Origin: an uncultured Lachnospiraceae bacterium
GTDB lineage: Bacteria > Bacillota > Clostridia > Lachnospirales > Lachnospiraceae
Direction of reading: 5' to 3'
DNA: 61,793 nt
NCBI GenBank assembly: GCA_947648875.1
Contig: CANSPM010000019.1
Span: 1-61,793, forward strand
The translations under genes were made by a program, and so were the position numbers. The notes below the pieces were generated by a model. That model was not told the DNA's origin. It searched no databases and was given only the letters and a program-made list of their open reading frames with translations. Below, in pieces: positions 43,858-53,268 of this stretch. Each line of letters opens with the position of its first letter. The stretch's first letter is position 1.

Positions 43858-43872
43858 GTTCTGCATATCCCC
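43858..43872 (-). repeat. Leader motif copy R1 (before CobW gene)
   Basis: Minus strand GGGGATATGCAGAAC, ending 27 bases ahead of the start codon, followed by TTTAAACTAAGAAAGG. Similarity to copy R2 extends about 45 bases upstream (GCATGGTTTTAATTACCGG against GCATGATTTTATTCACCGG). Confidence 0.65.
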
Positions 43873-44011
43873 TTTATACACTTAATTCCGGTAATTAAAA
43901 CCATGCTGCCTACATATCTGCACAAACTGGTTTTAATCCATAACCGTTACCTTTTATTGTCTTACAAATCCACCTGCTTGTCAATATCTGCAAAACCTAA
44001 AATATCGCGCC

Positions 44012-44794
44012 TTACTTCCTGTTGGCCTCCATCACACTCCAGGGCAGTACAGCAACCTGATCCTCCTCATTACCGCCGCAGAGTATGCCCACCAGGACAC
44101 CCTCCCGAGTAAACACACCGCCGCCGGAGGCTCCCGAAATAGCATGCGCATGCCCCAGCAGCATGTAATTTTCAAAATCTTCCATATAAATCCAGGGGTC
44201 CACCACGCTGCCGCAGCAGATGCTGTCTGCGGTTTCCTCTACTGCCCCCATTATCCACAGTGTCTGCCCCGCCTCAAGTCGCTCGCAGACCTCTTCGTCC
44301 TGACTGGCTATCTGCCAGACTGCCCCCTTCTTCTCCGCCTCCTGTAGAGACACCTCCAGAAAAGCGACATCCACCTGGTCGGAGACATGAAGTATTTGGG
44401 CTTCCACCGACTCTCCCTGGTCAAACCGCACTGTCATGGGACTGTTATCCCAGATCACATGAGCAGCTGTGGCAATCACCAGCTTTTCCTCATTCGAGGA
44501 CCAGATCACACCGCTGCCCACATATTGGGGGCCCAAAATCCCCACCGTCGCCTGTCTGAGATATCGTTGTATATCCTCCTGTCCCATTTCATCTTCCGGT
44601 TTTACTCTGCCAGCAGGACCTCCTGGAGCCTGAGGATCTGTGTCCCATGCCATTATTCCATCCTTATTCCCCTGTTCCGCAAATTCAGTCTGTACTACTA
44701 CGAATTGCTTTTTCTCCGCCTCCAGATCACCGCAAGCCGACAACATCCATATAAGAACGGCTGCCATCAACAATCTCCTGATTCCTTTTACCAT
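44012..44794 (-). CDS. Trypsin-like serine protease lipoprotein
   Basis: A 260-residue exported protease. Signal peptide with lipobox (WMLSAC, Cys at residue 21). The chymotrypsin-fold triad is visible: VIATAAHVIW (His near 112), VDVAFLEV (Asp near 141) and SGASGGGVF (Ser near 224). There is no PDZ domain, so it is shorter than HtrA. It probably cuts a specific surface protein. The terminal part is short after LVGILCGGNE. AGGAAAGA precedes the ATG. It stands alone between the CobW leader and rnpB. Confidence 0.87.
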   Translation of the reverse strand: MVKGIRRLLMAAVLIWMLSACGDLEAEKKQFVVVQTEFAEQGNKDGIMAWDTDPQAPGGPAGRVKPEDEMGQEDIQRYLRQATVGILGPQYVGSGVIWSSNEEKLVIATAAHVIWDNSPMTVRFDQGESVEAQILHVSDQVDVAFLEVSLQEAEKKGAVWQIASQDEEVCERLEAGQTLWIMGAVEETADSICCGSVVDPWIYMEDFENYMLLGHAHAISGASGGGVFTREGVLVGILCGGNEEDQVAVLPWSVMEANRK

Positions 44795-44937
44795 TCTTTC
44801 CTCACTGAAAAGGTTCTGTCTTTATACCGTACAAATCCTTTTTCCTGAAATATTCCTTTACGAAGTCCGTTGCCCCATGACTATCCAGATCCGGACGCAT
44901 GATAGTTCACACCGCATAAGACCAGAGGTTTTATAGC

Positions 44938-44969
44938 AAAATCCCAGTATTCATGGAAAATACTGGGAT
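44938..44969 (-). terminator. Terminator of rnpB
   Basis: Perfect 11-bp stem ATCCCAGTATT / AATACTGGGAT (44941-44969), loop of 7 bases, followed on the minus strand by TTTGC. Confidence 0.8.
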
Positions 44970-44973
44970 TGAG

Positions 44974-45337
44974 GTATAAGCAGAACGATAAGCCGGGTTA
45001 TGTCGTTGAGCGATCATCTATCTAGGGCACCTGTCGCCAGGTGCCTCCAGCAACCTACCTGAAAGCAGGCCGGGCAAGCCTTTCGCTTTCGTTTTGGTTT
45101 TGCTTCGGATGGGGTTTACATGGCTCCGCCTGTTACCAGGCGGACGGTAGTCTCTTAAGCTGCCTTTCCACCCTTACCTGAAAACCACCGCAAAACGGGT
45201 AATTTCCTGGCGGTATATCTCTGTTGCACTGGCCTTGGAGTTGCCTCCACCGGACGTTATCCGGCATCCTGCCCTATGAAGCCCGGACTTTCCTCACCCA
45301 CGCTGCCGTGGCTGCGATCGCCTGTCCTACTTACTTC
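44974..45337 (-). ncRNA. rnpB: RNase P RNA, type A
   Basis: The catalytic RNA of RNase P, which trims tRNA 5' ends. On the minus strand it has the universal GAGGAAAGTCCGGGCT near the 5' part (plus 45280-45295), GTAGGACAGGCGATCGC at the 5' end, and the closing ATAACCCGGCTTATCG near the 3' end. About 364 bases. The 5' end is set from the promoter, with the start about 7 bases after the -10; the 3' end is approximate. Confidence 0.94.
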
Positions 45338-45343
45338 TTTTAG

Positions 45344-45372
45344 ATCATATCACAAACCGTAGTTTTTGGCAA
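45344..45372 (-). promoter_or_regulatory. rnpB promoter
   Basis: Minus strand TTGCCA (-35, 45367-45372), 17-base spacer, TATGAT (-10, 45344-45349), ending 7 bases before the expected first base of RNase P RNA. Confidence 0.85.
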
Positions 45373-45468
45373 CTCCCCGAAAAGCAGCATCAAAACCTGC
45401 ATCTGCAAGCATGAACCACATGGAAGGAAAAGGCTAAAGAAAACGACAGATTTTGCATTAGATAATTG

Positions 45469-46557
45469 TCACCTGGACATAGATATCCGCCCTTTAAACT
45501 CCTCAATTGACCTGACTCTGGCTGCCAATTTAAGCCAGTTTCTCAGAGTGTCCCAATCTTTCTGACCGGAAATTCTCTCCTTTAAGTCTTCCGGGACAGC
45601 GCCAAGCTCTTCCAGCAGTTCCAGTATATCCTCCGTCTTTGCTTCGACTCGTCCTTCCGCTCGCCCTTCGGCATGTCCTTCCGCGAGTCCTTCCTCCCTT
45701 GCCTCTTCCCGTACTTTCTCCCGCTCCTCCCTAAACACTCTGACAAATGTGTATTCGAATGCCATATCATCCTCCCCATTTCCTGCCCAGCTTAATATCT
45801 CATCCACCAAGGCTTCACTGTTGTCGCAGACTGACAGCAATATGTATTTCACCCAGTTGCGGAACTCCTCCTGCTCCTGTAACCCAAGTTTTCTTACTCT
45901 GTCACACGCTGCGCGAACCGCTCCCACCAGTTCCAGCTTTTTCCTGTATTTGTCACAGTACATGATATTGTCCAATACTCTGTTGGTAGACAATATATAT
46001 TCCTCCTCGATTTCCGCCAGATCCACCAGATAATACTCCAGATTCAAAATATGTCTTCCAAAAAGATGGCCGCCGCTCTGATACTCCTCCAGACTCCTGG
46101 CCGCTGTCCACCTGTCCTGCCCATTGTAAAACACGATAGGCACCATGGACGGCAGACGGAATCCCACCCGTTCCCGCTCCTTTTTGTCCGTGTCCAGAAA
46201 ATACTTCACCAGCGTGTTCACCACATAGATCAGTACGCGGAATATCATAGTATAATCCACATATGACTGTAGTTCCTGCAAAATGAAGATGTACACTTCC
46301 CGGCCTCCGGGCACATGCACCCTGTAGAGCAGGTCAGCCTCCTTCCCCGCATAATCCCGCTCCAGCATCTCCTTGTCACAGAGGTCTAAATCACACTCCT
46401 CCAGTTCCATCATCCAATCCGCTTTCACATACTTTTTGAGAAAGTGCAGAAATTCTCCGGGTCTGGACAGGCTTTTCTTATAGCCCCTGTCGTGGGGAGA
46501 ACGAATGCCTGGTCTTTCCCATCTGTGCGTTTCTACCAATCTTTCCGTCTCTTCCAT
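45469..46557 (-). CDS. Rpn-family nuclease / PD-(D/E)XK transposase-like protein
   Basis: A 362-residue protein of the Rpn (transposase_31-like) family of recombination-promoting nucleases. Features: DRGYKKSLSRPGEFLHFL near 21, the catalytic region KEADLLYRVHVPGGREVYIFILQE cut around 75-98 (Asp...Gln/Glu), FRLPSMVPIVFYNGQDRW, and the C-terminal EAREEGLAEGHAEGRAEGR segment typical of the family. They cut DNA and can promote RecA-independent recombination, and are often variable in number. The start at 46557 follows AAAGGAAAA. No partner gene is adjacent. Confidence 0.87.
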   Translation of the reverse strand: MEETERLVETHRWERPGIRSPHDRGYKKSLSRPGEFLHFLKKYVKADWMMELEECDLDLCDKEMLERDYAGKEADLLYRVHVPGGREVYIFILQELQSYVDYTMIFRVLIYVVNTLVKYFLDTDKKERERVGFRLPSMVPIVFYNGQDRWTAARSLEEYQSGGHLFGRHILNLEYYLVDLAEIEEEYILSTNRVLDNIMYCDKYRKKLELVGAVRAACDRVRKLGLQEQEEFRNWVKYILLSVCDNSEALVDEILSWAGNGEDDMAFEYTFVRVFREEREKVREEAREEGLAEGHAEGRAEGRVEAKTEDILELLEELGAVPEDLKERISGQKDWDTLRNWLKLAARVRSIEEFKGRISMSR

Positions 46558-47422
46558 TAGTTTTCCTTTCCAAAATGAAACTGGCAGGAAAGGTGATCCT
46601 CCCTTCCTGCTGTGGTCTGTTGTTTTATGTTCCTTGGGATATAGGCTCCCGCCCAGCAAGAAGTTCGAAATTACTGATAAGACTTGTGTATTGTCTTTTA
46701 GATGATTGTAGAATTTGAATCCTTTGCTTATAGATAGCTTATCATAAAGAACCAGATTTTACAAGTAAATTTTTTGAATCCTCTCACATGTCTTTTTGCA
46801 AATTATGATCTCATGTGGTAAAACAAAAATATTGCCCTTCGAAAAGTTGTGACGTACATGCGATAACAAATATATAATATGGCATTTCTATTTATAAAGA
46901 GACCAATATACCCCGGGAAACCCTCCAGGCCGTTTAGTGACTCAATTACACGAGGCAGCTCAAGCTATTATACCCGGATTCACCTGAAAGAGGTTGTGGA
47001 CAGCCGCTCTGTTCAGGAGCAGTATACTTCAGCACCTCCATGGGAAATACTGTCAACGCAGTCTGCCTGTTCCAGTGCAGAGGTTTAATCACATTTATAC
47101 GGATTATGACAAAAGACTACAGCTGAGTTGCCCTATCATCGTATGGAGAGGAGCTACAATTTGGTTGAACGTAAGAAAACGGCGGCAATCTTCACAACGG
47201 ACAAAGTTTGTTCCTACTCATTAACCGCATCCTGCTGCTTTATTTTGGCCGCTTTGGATGAAAAGACACACAGAACGACCCTGTTGGCGTGTACCCGGCC
47301 CTATACCATTGACGACCTTTTAACAAAAGAAAGCAGAAATTCCCTTTAAACCTTGCGAAAACTATATTCAATAGTTTTCGCAAGAACGGAAAGCAAAAGT
47401 TACAGCGTTATTTGTTCCCCCA
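46558..47422. other. Gene-poor stretch
   Basis: About 865 bases with no supported gene. Short plus-strand frames (for example 46879-47088 and 46994-47224) have no ribosome site and no family resemblance. The first 300 bases are AT-rich. It may hold a decayed gene. The only clear structure is the hairpin at 47353-47383. Confidence 0.5.
47353..47383 (-). terminator. Terminator after the uridine-kinase-like gene
   Basis: Perfect 13-bp stem TTGCGAAAACTAT / ATAGTTTTCGCAA with 5-base loop, 40 bases after the stop codon at 47423. The T tract on the minus strand is short (GGTTTAAAG). Confidence 0.65.
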
Positions 47423-49075
47423 CTACACCCTGAAACAACTTCCTCCCACAAACTCCCTGCATATGGAATTTCTGGGCAGTTCTTCGCTGCTGATCCCCAG
47501 AAAATACTCCAAAAACTTCAGCAACCGCTTGGCCTCATAGTACTCCGGCTGATCCTTCTCAATGTGAAACAACAGCGGCTCCGCATACTGTTTCAGCGCT
47601 GCCAGTTCGTAGACCGTGGCGGAGTTAAACATCACATCCGCCTCCTCCTGGAAGGGGAATATATACTCCTCCTCCCCCCTGCGCACCGAGGGCCACATCT
47701 GGATGGTCCGCTGCGCGGAAGCGCCTCTGGTTCTGGCATCCCGCACCAACCTGCGCAACAGCCTGCCATCCGTGGTGGGAATCCGATTGTGGGCATCCAC
47801 ATTCAGGTTAATCAGGGCACTGATATAAATCTTAAACTTACTTTCCTCAGGGAGCGCATAACTCATCTTTGGATTCAGCCCATGTATACCCTCAATGACA
47901 AGCACATCTTCCCTGCCCAGCTTCATATAATTACCGTTGAACTCCCTGCGCCCAATTTTGAAGTTAAATTCAGGGATTTCCACCTGCTCCCCGTTAAGGA
48001 GCCTGGTCATATCGTCATTAAACCGTTTTACATCGATGGCTTCCAGACACTCAAAATTATAATCGCCATTCTCATCCAGAGGCGTGTCCTCCCGATTTAC
48101 AAAATAATTATCCAGTGCCACAGGATGCGGCGTCATCCCCAGGGTCCGCAGCTGAATGGACAGTCTGTGGGACAGGCTGGTTTTACCTGACGAGGAGGGA
48201 CCTGCGATCATAATGAATTTCACACCCTGACGGGAAGAAATCTCCCTGGCAATCTCACTGATCTTCCGCTCCTGCTCCGCCTCCTGCACCAAAATCAGAT
48301 CACTGATGGAGCCGCTGCAAATCTGAGCATTCAACTCCCCTACCGTCTCTATGCCGATTTCGTGTCCCCACTGGGCGGAAGCCTTCAATGTCTCAAAAAG
48401 TTTCCGCCTCTCGGTCAGGGGTTTTACCTCTGTGGGGTTCTTCTGATCCGGCAGCACCAGCATAAAACCCTCGTCATAGGCCTGTAGGTCATACCATTTT
48501 ACATAGCCTGCGTTGGGTAACATAAATCCGTAATAATAGTCATAATATCCATCCATCTCATAAACATTCACAAAAGAACTGCGGCGGTAGCGAAACAATT
48601 CCGTCTTGCCGGTCATACCCTTTTTCCGAAACAGTTCAATTGCTTCGTCCAGGGGATAAGACTTCTTGTGGAAGGGTATAGCCATGGCCTGCAATTCGTC
48701 CATTCGGGCCCTGATCCGCTCCGCATTCGCTCTGGTGGCAGCAATTTTCCCACCGGTACTGATGTAAGTGCCATTTCCCACCGCAAACTCCAACCGACAC
48801 AGAGCCGCAGCCTTCTCCCCCATGGTGTCATAAATGGCCTTCAGGCACAGCATCGTGGCAGAGCGCACATAGGTCTTATGCCCCACTGCGTCCCCCAGAG
48901 TAAAAAAGCCCAGCCTGCAATCCCTGTTGGCGTGCTTGAACAATTCTCTCAGTTTGCCGTCCGCGCTGACCAGCGCGATCAATCCTCCGTACTGCTCTTG
49001 ATACTGCTCCGCAATCTGCTCATAAGGTATCCCCTGGGGGTATTCTCTTACCTCTCCCAAAACTTCTATCTTCAT
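47423..49075 (-). CDS. Uridine kinase-like nucleoside kinase with ThrRS-like N terminus
   Basis: A 550-residue fusion. Residues 1-60 are a TGS-like domain (IEVLGEVREYPQGIPYEQI), then a region similar to the editing side of threonyl-tRNA synthetase (GYFMLP-like FMLPNAGYVKWYDL), then a P-loop kinase domain from about 285: IMIAGPSSSGKTSLSHRL, DNYFVNREDTP and DEDGDYNFECLEAID-like GDYNFECLEAIDVK. This architecture is common in Clostridia and annotated as nucleoside or uridine kinase; the true substrate is not proven. The start at 49075 follows AAGGGG. It lies 102 bases downstream of trmK behind leader repeat R2. Confidence 0.88.
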   Translation of the reverse strand: MKIEVLGEVREYPQGIPYEQIAEQYQEQYGGLIALVSADGKLRELFKHANRDCRLGFFTLGDAVGHKTYVRSATMLCLKAIYDTMGEKAAALCRLEFAVGNGTYISTGGKIAATRANAERIRARMDELQAMAIPFHKKSYPLDEAIELFRKKGMTGKTELFRYRRSSFVNVYEMDGYYDYYYGFMLPNAGYVKWYDLQAYDEGFMLVLPDQKNPTEVKPLTERRKLFETLKASAQWGHEIGIETVGELNAQICSGSISDLILVQEAEQERKISEIAREISSRQGVKFIMIAGPSSSGKTSLSHRLSIQLRTLGMTPHPVALDNYFVNREDTPLDENGDYNFECLEAIDVKRFNDDMTRLLNGEQVEIPEFNFKIGRREFNGNYMKLGREDVLVIEGIHGLNPKMSYALPEESKFKIYISALINLNVDAHNRIPTTDGRLLRRLVRDARTRGASAQRTIQMWPSVRRGEEEYIFPFQEEADVMFNSATVYELAALKQYAEPLLFHIEKDQPEYYEAKRLLKFLEYFLGISSEELPRNSICREFVGGSCFRV

Positions 49076-49100
49076 TCTGAATGCCCCTTTCTTATTTTGA

Positions 49101-49115
49101 GTTCCGCATATCCCC
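49101..49115 (-). repeat. Leader motif copy R2 (before uridine-kinase-like gene)
   Basis: Minus strand GGGGATATGCGGAAC, ending 25 bases ahead of the start codon and followed by TCAAAATAAGAAAGG. Preceded by GGGAAGTGGGAATGA, shared with copy R3. Confidence 0.7.
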
Positions 49116-49177
49116 TTCATTCCCACTTCCCGGTGAATAAAATCATGCCGCTCAGGCGTCCTGATTTTATTCTGTGC

Positions 49178-50077
49178 TCATTCCTGGGCTATGCTGTTTT
49201 GAGTTCCGCATATCCCCTGCATTCCCACTTCCCCAAACTGCTCCAGTGCCAGGCGGACCAGGCGCTGTTGCTCCTCCAGTTCCCGGACGCGTCCCAGCGT
49301 CCGGGAACAGTCTGCCGCGTTTTCCCGTAGCCGCTCCAATATGCGCCGGTTGCTCTGCTGTTCTTTCAAAAGATACTGCCTCAGCACCGGGTGCCGCTCC
49401 GCCAACAGCAAACCTCCAAAATAGTCCTGCAATGTCATTGTGCTGGTGCCGCTCACATCCGGAGATCCCGCAATCCCTCCCTTGTCCCCTCCACTTCGGG
49501 TTTCCGCCCCCGAATGCGGAGGCTGGCGTTTGTCCGCTTTCTGCCCCACGCGCTGCCGCGTTTCCGCCGTCCGGCCTGTGGATTGTCCTTTTTCCGCCGC
49601 CACCTTCATCATGGGATAATATTTCCCATCCTCATACACCATGTTCTCCGCCAAAGTTCTATAACCTGCCTGACGCAGATAAGCCCGAAACAGCGGAATC
49701 TCCGACTGGGGCTGTAAAATCAACTCTTCCATGACCTCCAGCTTTTCTCTTCCTTCCTCCAGTATCCGCCGCATCAACCTGCCACCCATGCCCGCGCAGA
49801 TCAGAGTGTCCGCCTCCCCGATTTTAAGCGCCGACACCCCGTCTGAAAGCCTGGTTTCTATGTAATCCTCCAGCCCCTGCTGGCGAATATGCTCCTGCGC
49901 CCGGGATAAAGGCCCCTGCCGCACATCCATGGCCAGAACCCGGGGACTGATTCCCTGTCGCGCCAGATAGATGGACACAAAACCGTGATCACAGCCCACG
50001 TCGCAGACCCTGTTTCCAAATGTGACCATATCGGTCAATGCCCGCATCCGGGCAGACAAAACCACTGTATTTCCCAT
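49178..50077 (-). CDS. trmK: tRNA (adenine-22-N1)-methyltransferase TrmK
   Basis: A 299-residue SAM-dependent enzyme that methylates A22 of tRNA. Motifs: RVCDVGCDHGFVSIYLA (23-39, SAM site), DTLICAGMGGRLMRRIL (about 90-106) and LILQPQSEIPLFRAYL. Residues about 165-215 are a Gly/Arg/Lys-rich insertion not usual for the family. The last 15 residues (MQGICGTQNSIAQE) are encoded by leader-motif copy R3, so the natural C terminus was extended. The ATG overlaps the rpoD stop by one base (TGATG). Confidence 0.92.
   Translation of the reverse strand: MGNTVVLSARMRALTDMVTFGNRVCDVGCDHGFVSIYLARQGISPRVLAMDVRQGPLSRAQEHIRQQGLEDYIETRLSDGVSALKIGEADTLICAGMGGRLMRRILEEGREKLEVMEELILQPQSEIPLFRAYLRQAGYRTLAENMVYEDGKYYPMMKVAAEKGQSTGRTAETRQRVGQKADKRQPPHSGAETRSGGDKGGIAGSPDVSGTSTMTLQDYFGGLLLAERHPVLRQYLLKEQQSNRRILERLRENAADCSRTLGRVRELEEQQRLVRLALEQFGEVGMQGICGTQNSIAQE
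49203..49217 (-). repeat. Leader motif copy R3 (inside trmK 3' end)
   Basis: Minus strand GGGGATATGCGGAAC within the last codons of trmK, preceded by GGGAAGTGGGAATGC as in R2 and followed by CAGCATAGCCCAGGAATG, which resembles R5. Confidence 0.7.
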
Positions 50078-51192
50078 CAGTCCAGATAATCCTTTAGTTT
50101 GCGACTTCGGCTGGGATGACGGAGTTTCCTTAAGGCCTTGGCCTCGATCTGCCGTATTCTCTCCCGAGTCACATTAAACTCCTTCCCCACCTCTTCCAGC
50201 GTACGGGCACGCCCGTCATCCAGTCCAAAACGAAGGCGCAGAACCTTCTGCTCCCTCTCTGTCAGGGTGCCCAGCACCTCCACCAGCTGCTCCTTCAACA
50301 GCGTGAAGGCAGCGGCGTCCGCAGGCACGGGCACATTGTCGTCGGGAAGGAAATCTCCCAGATGGCTGTCTTCCTCCTCACCGATAGGCGTTTCCAGAGA
50401 CACCGGCTCCTGGCTGATCTTCATGATCTCCCGCACCCTGTCCACAGGCATATTCATCTCCTCCGCAATCTCCTCGGGGGAGGGTTCACGCCCCAATTCC
50501 TGCAAAAGCTGGCGGCTGACTCGGATCAGCTTGTTGATCGTCTCCACCATATGCACAGGGATACGGATCGTTCTGGCCTGATCCGCAATGGCCCTGGTAA
50601 TGGCCTGGCGAATCCACCAAGTGGCATAGGTGGAAAACTTGTATCCCTTGCGGTAATCAAATTTTTCCACAGCCTTGATCAATCCCAAATTTCCCTCCTG
50701 AATCAGATCCAAAAACAGCATCCCTCTGCCCACATAGCGCTTGGCGATGCTGACCACCAGACGCAAGTTTGCCTCTGCCAGTCTCTTTTTGGCGTCCTGA
50801 TCGCCCAGTTCCATCCTCTTTGCCAGTTCGATCTCCTCCTCTGCGGACAACAGAGGCACCTTGCCGATCTCCTTCAAGTACATGCGGACCGGGTCCTCGA
50901 TGCTGATGCTGTCCGGTATGGACAGATCCAGATTTTCCATATCCAGATCCTCCTCTTCGGCAGAGAGAAGGATCTCTTCGTCATCCACATCATCGTCATC
51001 GGTGATGCGCAGTACATCCACATTATTCTGTTCCAATGTCTCCAGAATCCGATCAAACTGATCCTCCTCCAGAGTCATATCCGAGAAAAAGTCATTGATC
51101 TCCTGATACTCCAATACATTTTTCTTTTTCTTGGCCATCGCCAAGAGATTTTTCATCTTTTCCTCAAAACGTGCCTGTGTGTTTTCATCCAT
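50077..51192 (-). CDS. rpoD: Primary sigma factor RpoD (SigA)
   Basis: A 371-residue housekeeping sigma factor. An acidic region 1.1-like N terminus (to about 95), then region 1.2/2 ([55 protein letters not shown] for -10 recognition), region 3 ([15 protein letters not shown]) and region 4 ([20 protein letters not shown] for -35 recognition). It is downstream of dnaG with a 288-base gap that contains two leader-motif copies, and overlaps trmK by one base. AAAGGAAACC precedes the ATG. Confidence 0.98.
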   Translation of the reverse strand: MDENTQARFEEKMKNLLAMAKKKKNVLEYQEINDFFSDMTLEEDQFDRILETLEQNNVDVLRITDDDDVDDEEILLSAEEEDLDMENLDLSIPDSISIEDPVRMYLKEIGKVPLLSAEEEIELAKRMELGDQDAKKRLAEANLRLVVSIAKRYVGRGMLFLDLIQEGNLGLIKAVEKFDYRKGYKFSTYATWWIRQAITRAIADQARTIRIPVHMVETINKLIRVSRQLLQELGREPSPEEIAEEMNMPVDRVREIMKISQEPVSLETPIGEEEDSHLGDFLPDDNVPVPADAAAFTLLKEQLVEVLGTLTEREQKVLRLRFGLDDGRARTLEEVGKEFNVTRERIRQIEAKALRKLRHPSRSRKLKDYLD

Positions 51193-51217
51193 CCTTACGG
51201 TTTCCTTTCTGATTTAA

Positions 51218-51232
51218 GTTACGCATATCCCC
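51218..51232 (-). repeat. Leader motif copy R4 (before rpoD)
   Basis: Minus strand GGGGATATGCGTAAC, ending 25 bases ahead of the rpoD start and followed by TTAAATCAGAAAGG, as in R1 and R2. Confidence 0.65.
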
Positions 51233-51317
51233 CTGCGATACTTGGGTTGCTGATTCTCCTACGGTATATTCCGTTTCTGGCGCAAATCCAGGCACTCGCC
51301 GGGGCTACGCTGTATAT

Positions 51318-51332
51318 GTTCCGCATATCCCC
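51318..51332 (-). repeat. Leader motif copy R5 (dnaG-rpoD gap)
   Basis: Minus strand GGGGATATGCGGAAC followed by ATATACAGCGTAGCCCCGG, matching the downstream flank of R3. It lies 126 bases upstream of the rpoD start. Confidence 0.65.
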
Positions 51333-51480
51333 TGTGGTGCATAAATTCATGATTTTCTTATGGCCTGTTCAATATCAGCCCATGAATTATAACGCTTTCC
51401 GGGGTATGTTGTTGTATATCGGTGCGCTGACACGCTCCTATCTCACAGAAAGGAAGTGTGGCAGTACACTAGTATTGACT

Positions 51481-53253
51481 TCATTCCAGTGAAATATGCG
51501 TTTTAGCCAGTTCTTCCAGGGCCTTCTTACCCGAAACCACCTTTCCCAGCGCAGTTACATCCGAGCCAAGCTGTGTAGTCAAATGCTCAAAACTGTTTTT
51601 TTTCACTGCGTATAAAATATCATGCAGAGCCTTCTCCCGCTCCTGTCTGGTACTCAGCCTTGGTAAATTCGTGTTAAACAACTCCGCCACCTGCCGCTGT
51701 TCCTCCTGGTCCTGAAACATACTGACAATGGCCGCAGGCTGATACTGCCCCGCCTCCAGGTCGCGAAACAGCCTCTCCGCCACCTGTCGATACAATTCCT
51801 CGGTAAAATCCTTCTCGTCCACATAGCGGGCAATTTTCGGATAGATCGCAGGATCATCCACGATCCAGGTGAGGAGCAATCTCTGAGAACGTCTTCTGTT
51901 CTCCCCTGGCGTATTCTTTGGCTGCACGCCGGATTTTGGCCGCTCCGGGGGCTTGTCCACGCCGGTCTGCATGGCGTAGCTGCCCACCAGCCTGCGCAGG
52001 TTCTGGGGACCGATATGATATTTCTCCGCTATGGCCTCCAGATAGTTCTCCCTCTCCACATCCTCGGAAAAACCACAGAGTTTTTTGGCGATCTCTTTAT
52101 AAAACAGCGTCTTGGCCTCCGGATCTTTCAGGTCATAATTCCGCTCCAGCATACGGACCTCGAAAAAGAAACTGTTCTCCGCCTGAGACAGGCGTTCCTG
52201 AAAGGCCTCCCTGCCCAAGTTTTTAATAAACTCGTCCGGGTCCTTGTAAGGCTGCATGTTGATGATCCTGCCGGTAAGTCCCGCCTCCCGCAGGATGCCA
52301 ATGCCCCGCAGAGCTGCCTTAACCCCCGCGCCATCACTGTCATAGGCCAGTAACACACTGTCCGTATAGCGTTTCAGCAGCATCGCCTGCTCCGGGGTAA
52401 ACGCAGTCCCCAAAGAGGCCACCGCCTGGGTATAACCCGCCTGGTGCATGGCGATCACGTCCATATACCCCTCGCAAAGTATGATATTGCCGCTCCTGGC
52501 CGTCCGTGCAAAGTTCAGTCCGTATAAGTTGCGTCTTTTATCAAAAACCGGCGTTTCCGGGGAGTTCAGATACTTGGGTTCCCCCTGTCCCATGACACGG
52601 CCCCCAAAGCCGATAACCTTGCCCCGGACGTCCTGAATCGGGTACATTACCCGATTCCAGAACTGACTCAGCAGACCGGTCTGCTCATTGTAGCTGCCCA
52701 ATCCCGCCTCGATGATCAGCTTGTCCTCAAATCCTTTCTGTTTCAGGTACCGAATCAGGCCCGCACCGCTTTTGCCCGCGTATCCCAAGCCGAATCTGCG
52801 CATGGTCTCCTCGTTCAGGGCCCGCTCCGCCAGGTAGCGATATCCCACCTGTCCCTGGGGACTGCGCAGCTGATAATAAAAAAAAGTCGCCGCCTCCCTG
52901 TTGACATCCAGAAGCCGCTGCCGATGATTCTGTCTCTTCCGCTGCTCCTCGTCGTACTCCGCCTCCGGCAGCGCGATCCCCGCCCGCTGCGCCAGCATTT
53001 TCACGGCTTCCGGAAACGTATAATTTTCGTAGTTCATGACAAAAGTATAGACATTGCCCCCCGCGCCGCAGCCAAAGCAATGATACATCTGCTTGGCCCC
53101 ATTGACGGAGAAAGAAGGCGTCTTCTCATTGTGAAAAGGACAGCAGCCCCAATGGTTGGCGCCTTTTTTCTGAAGCCGGACATACCCGGAAACCACATCC
53201 ACAATGTCGTTTTTCAGCCTGATTTCTTCCACCAGTTCTTCCGGATAAAACAT
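51481..53253 (-). CDS. dnaG: DNA primase
   Basis: A 590-residue enzyme making RNA primers for replication. The CHC2 zinc finger has WGCCPFHNEKTPSFSV and CFGCGAGGN (residues about 37-66). The TOPRIM catalytic domain has LCEGYMDVIAMHQAGY and LLAYDSDGAG. The C-terminal helicase-binding region (residues about 440-590) is helical. GAGG lies 8 bases before the ATG. The gene follows dgt by 15 bases and precedes rpoD, the classical macromolecular synthesis operon of Firmicutes. Confidence 0.97.
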   Translation of the reverse strand: MFYPEELVEEIRLKNDIVDVVSGYVRLQKKGANHWGCCPFHNEKTPSFSVNGAKQMYHCFGCGAGGNVYTFVMNYENYTFPEAVKMLAQRAGIALPEAEYDEEQRKRQNHRQRLLDVNREAATFFYYQLRSPQGQVGYRYLAERALNEETMRRFGLGYAGKSGAGLIRYLKQKGFEDKLIIEAGLGSYNEQTGLLSQFWNRVMYPIQDVRGKVIGFGGRVMGQGEPKYLNSPETPVFDKRRNLYGLNFARTARSGNIILCEGYMDVIAMHQAGYTQAVASLGTAFTPEQAMLLKRYTDSVLLAYDSDGAGVKAALRGIGILREAGLTGRIINMQPYKDPDEFIKNLGREAFQERLSQAENSFFFEVRMLERNYDLKDPEAKTLFYKEIAKKLCGFSEDVERENYLEAIAEKYHIGPQNLRRLVGSYAMQTGVDKPPERPKSGVQPKNTPGENRRRSQRLLLTWIVDDPAIYPKIARYVDEKDFTEELYRQVAERLFRDLEAGQYQPAAIVSMFQDQEEQRQVAELFNTNLPRLSTRQEREKALHDILYAVKKNSFEHLTTQLGSDVTALGKVVSGKKALEELAKTHISLE

Positions 53254-53268
53254 TATGCATACCTCACA

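Noticed and set aside
46879..47224. Short plus-strand frames
   Set aside because: No ribosome site, overlapping each other in different frames, and no family similarity.
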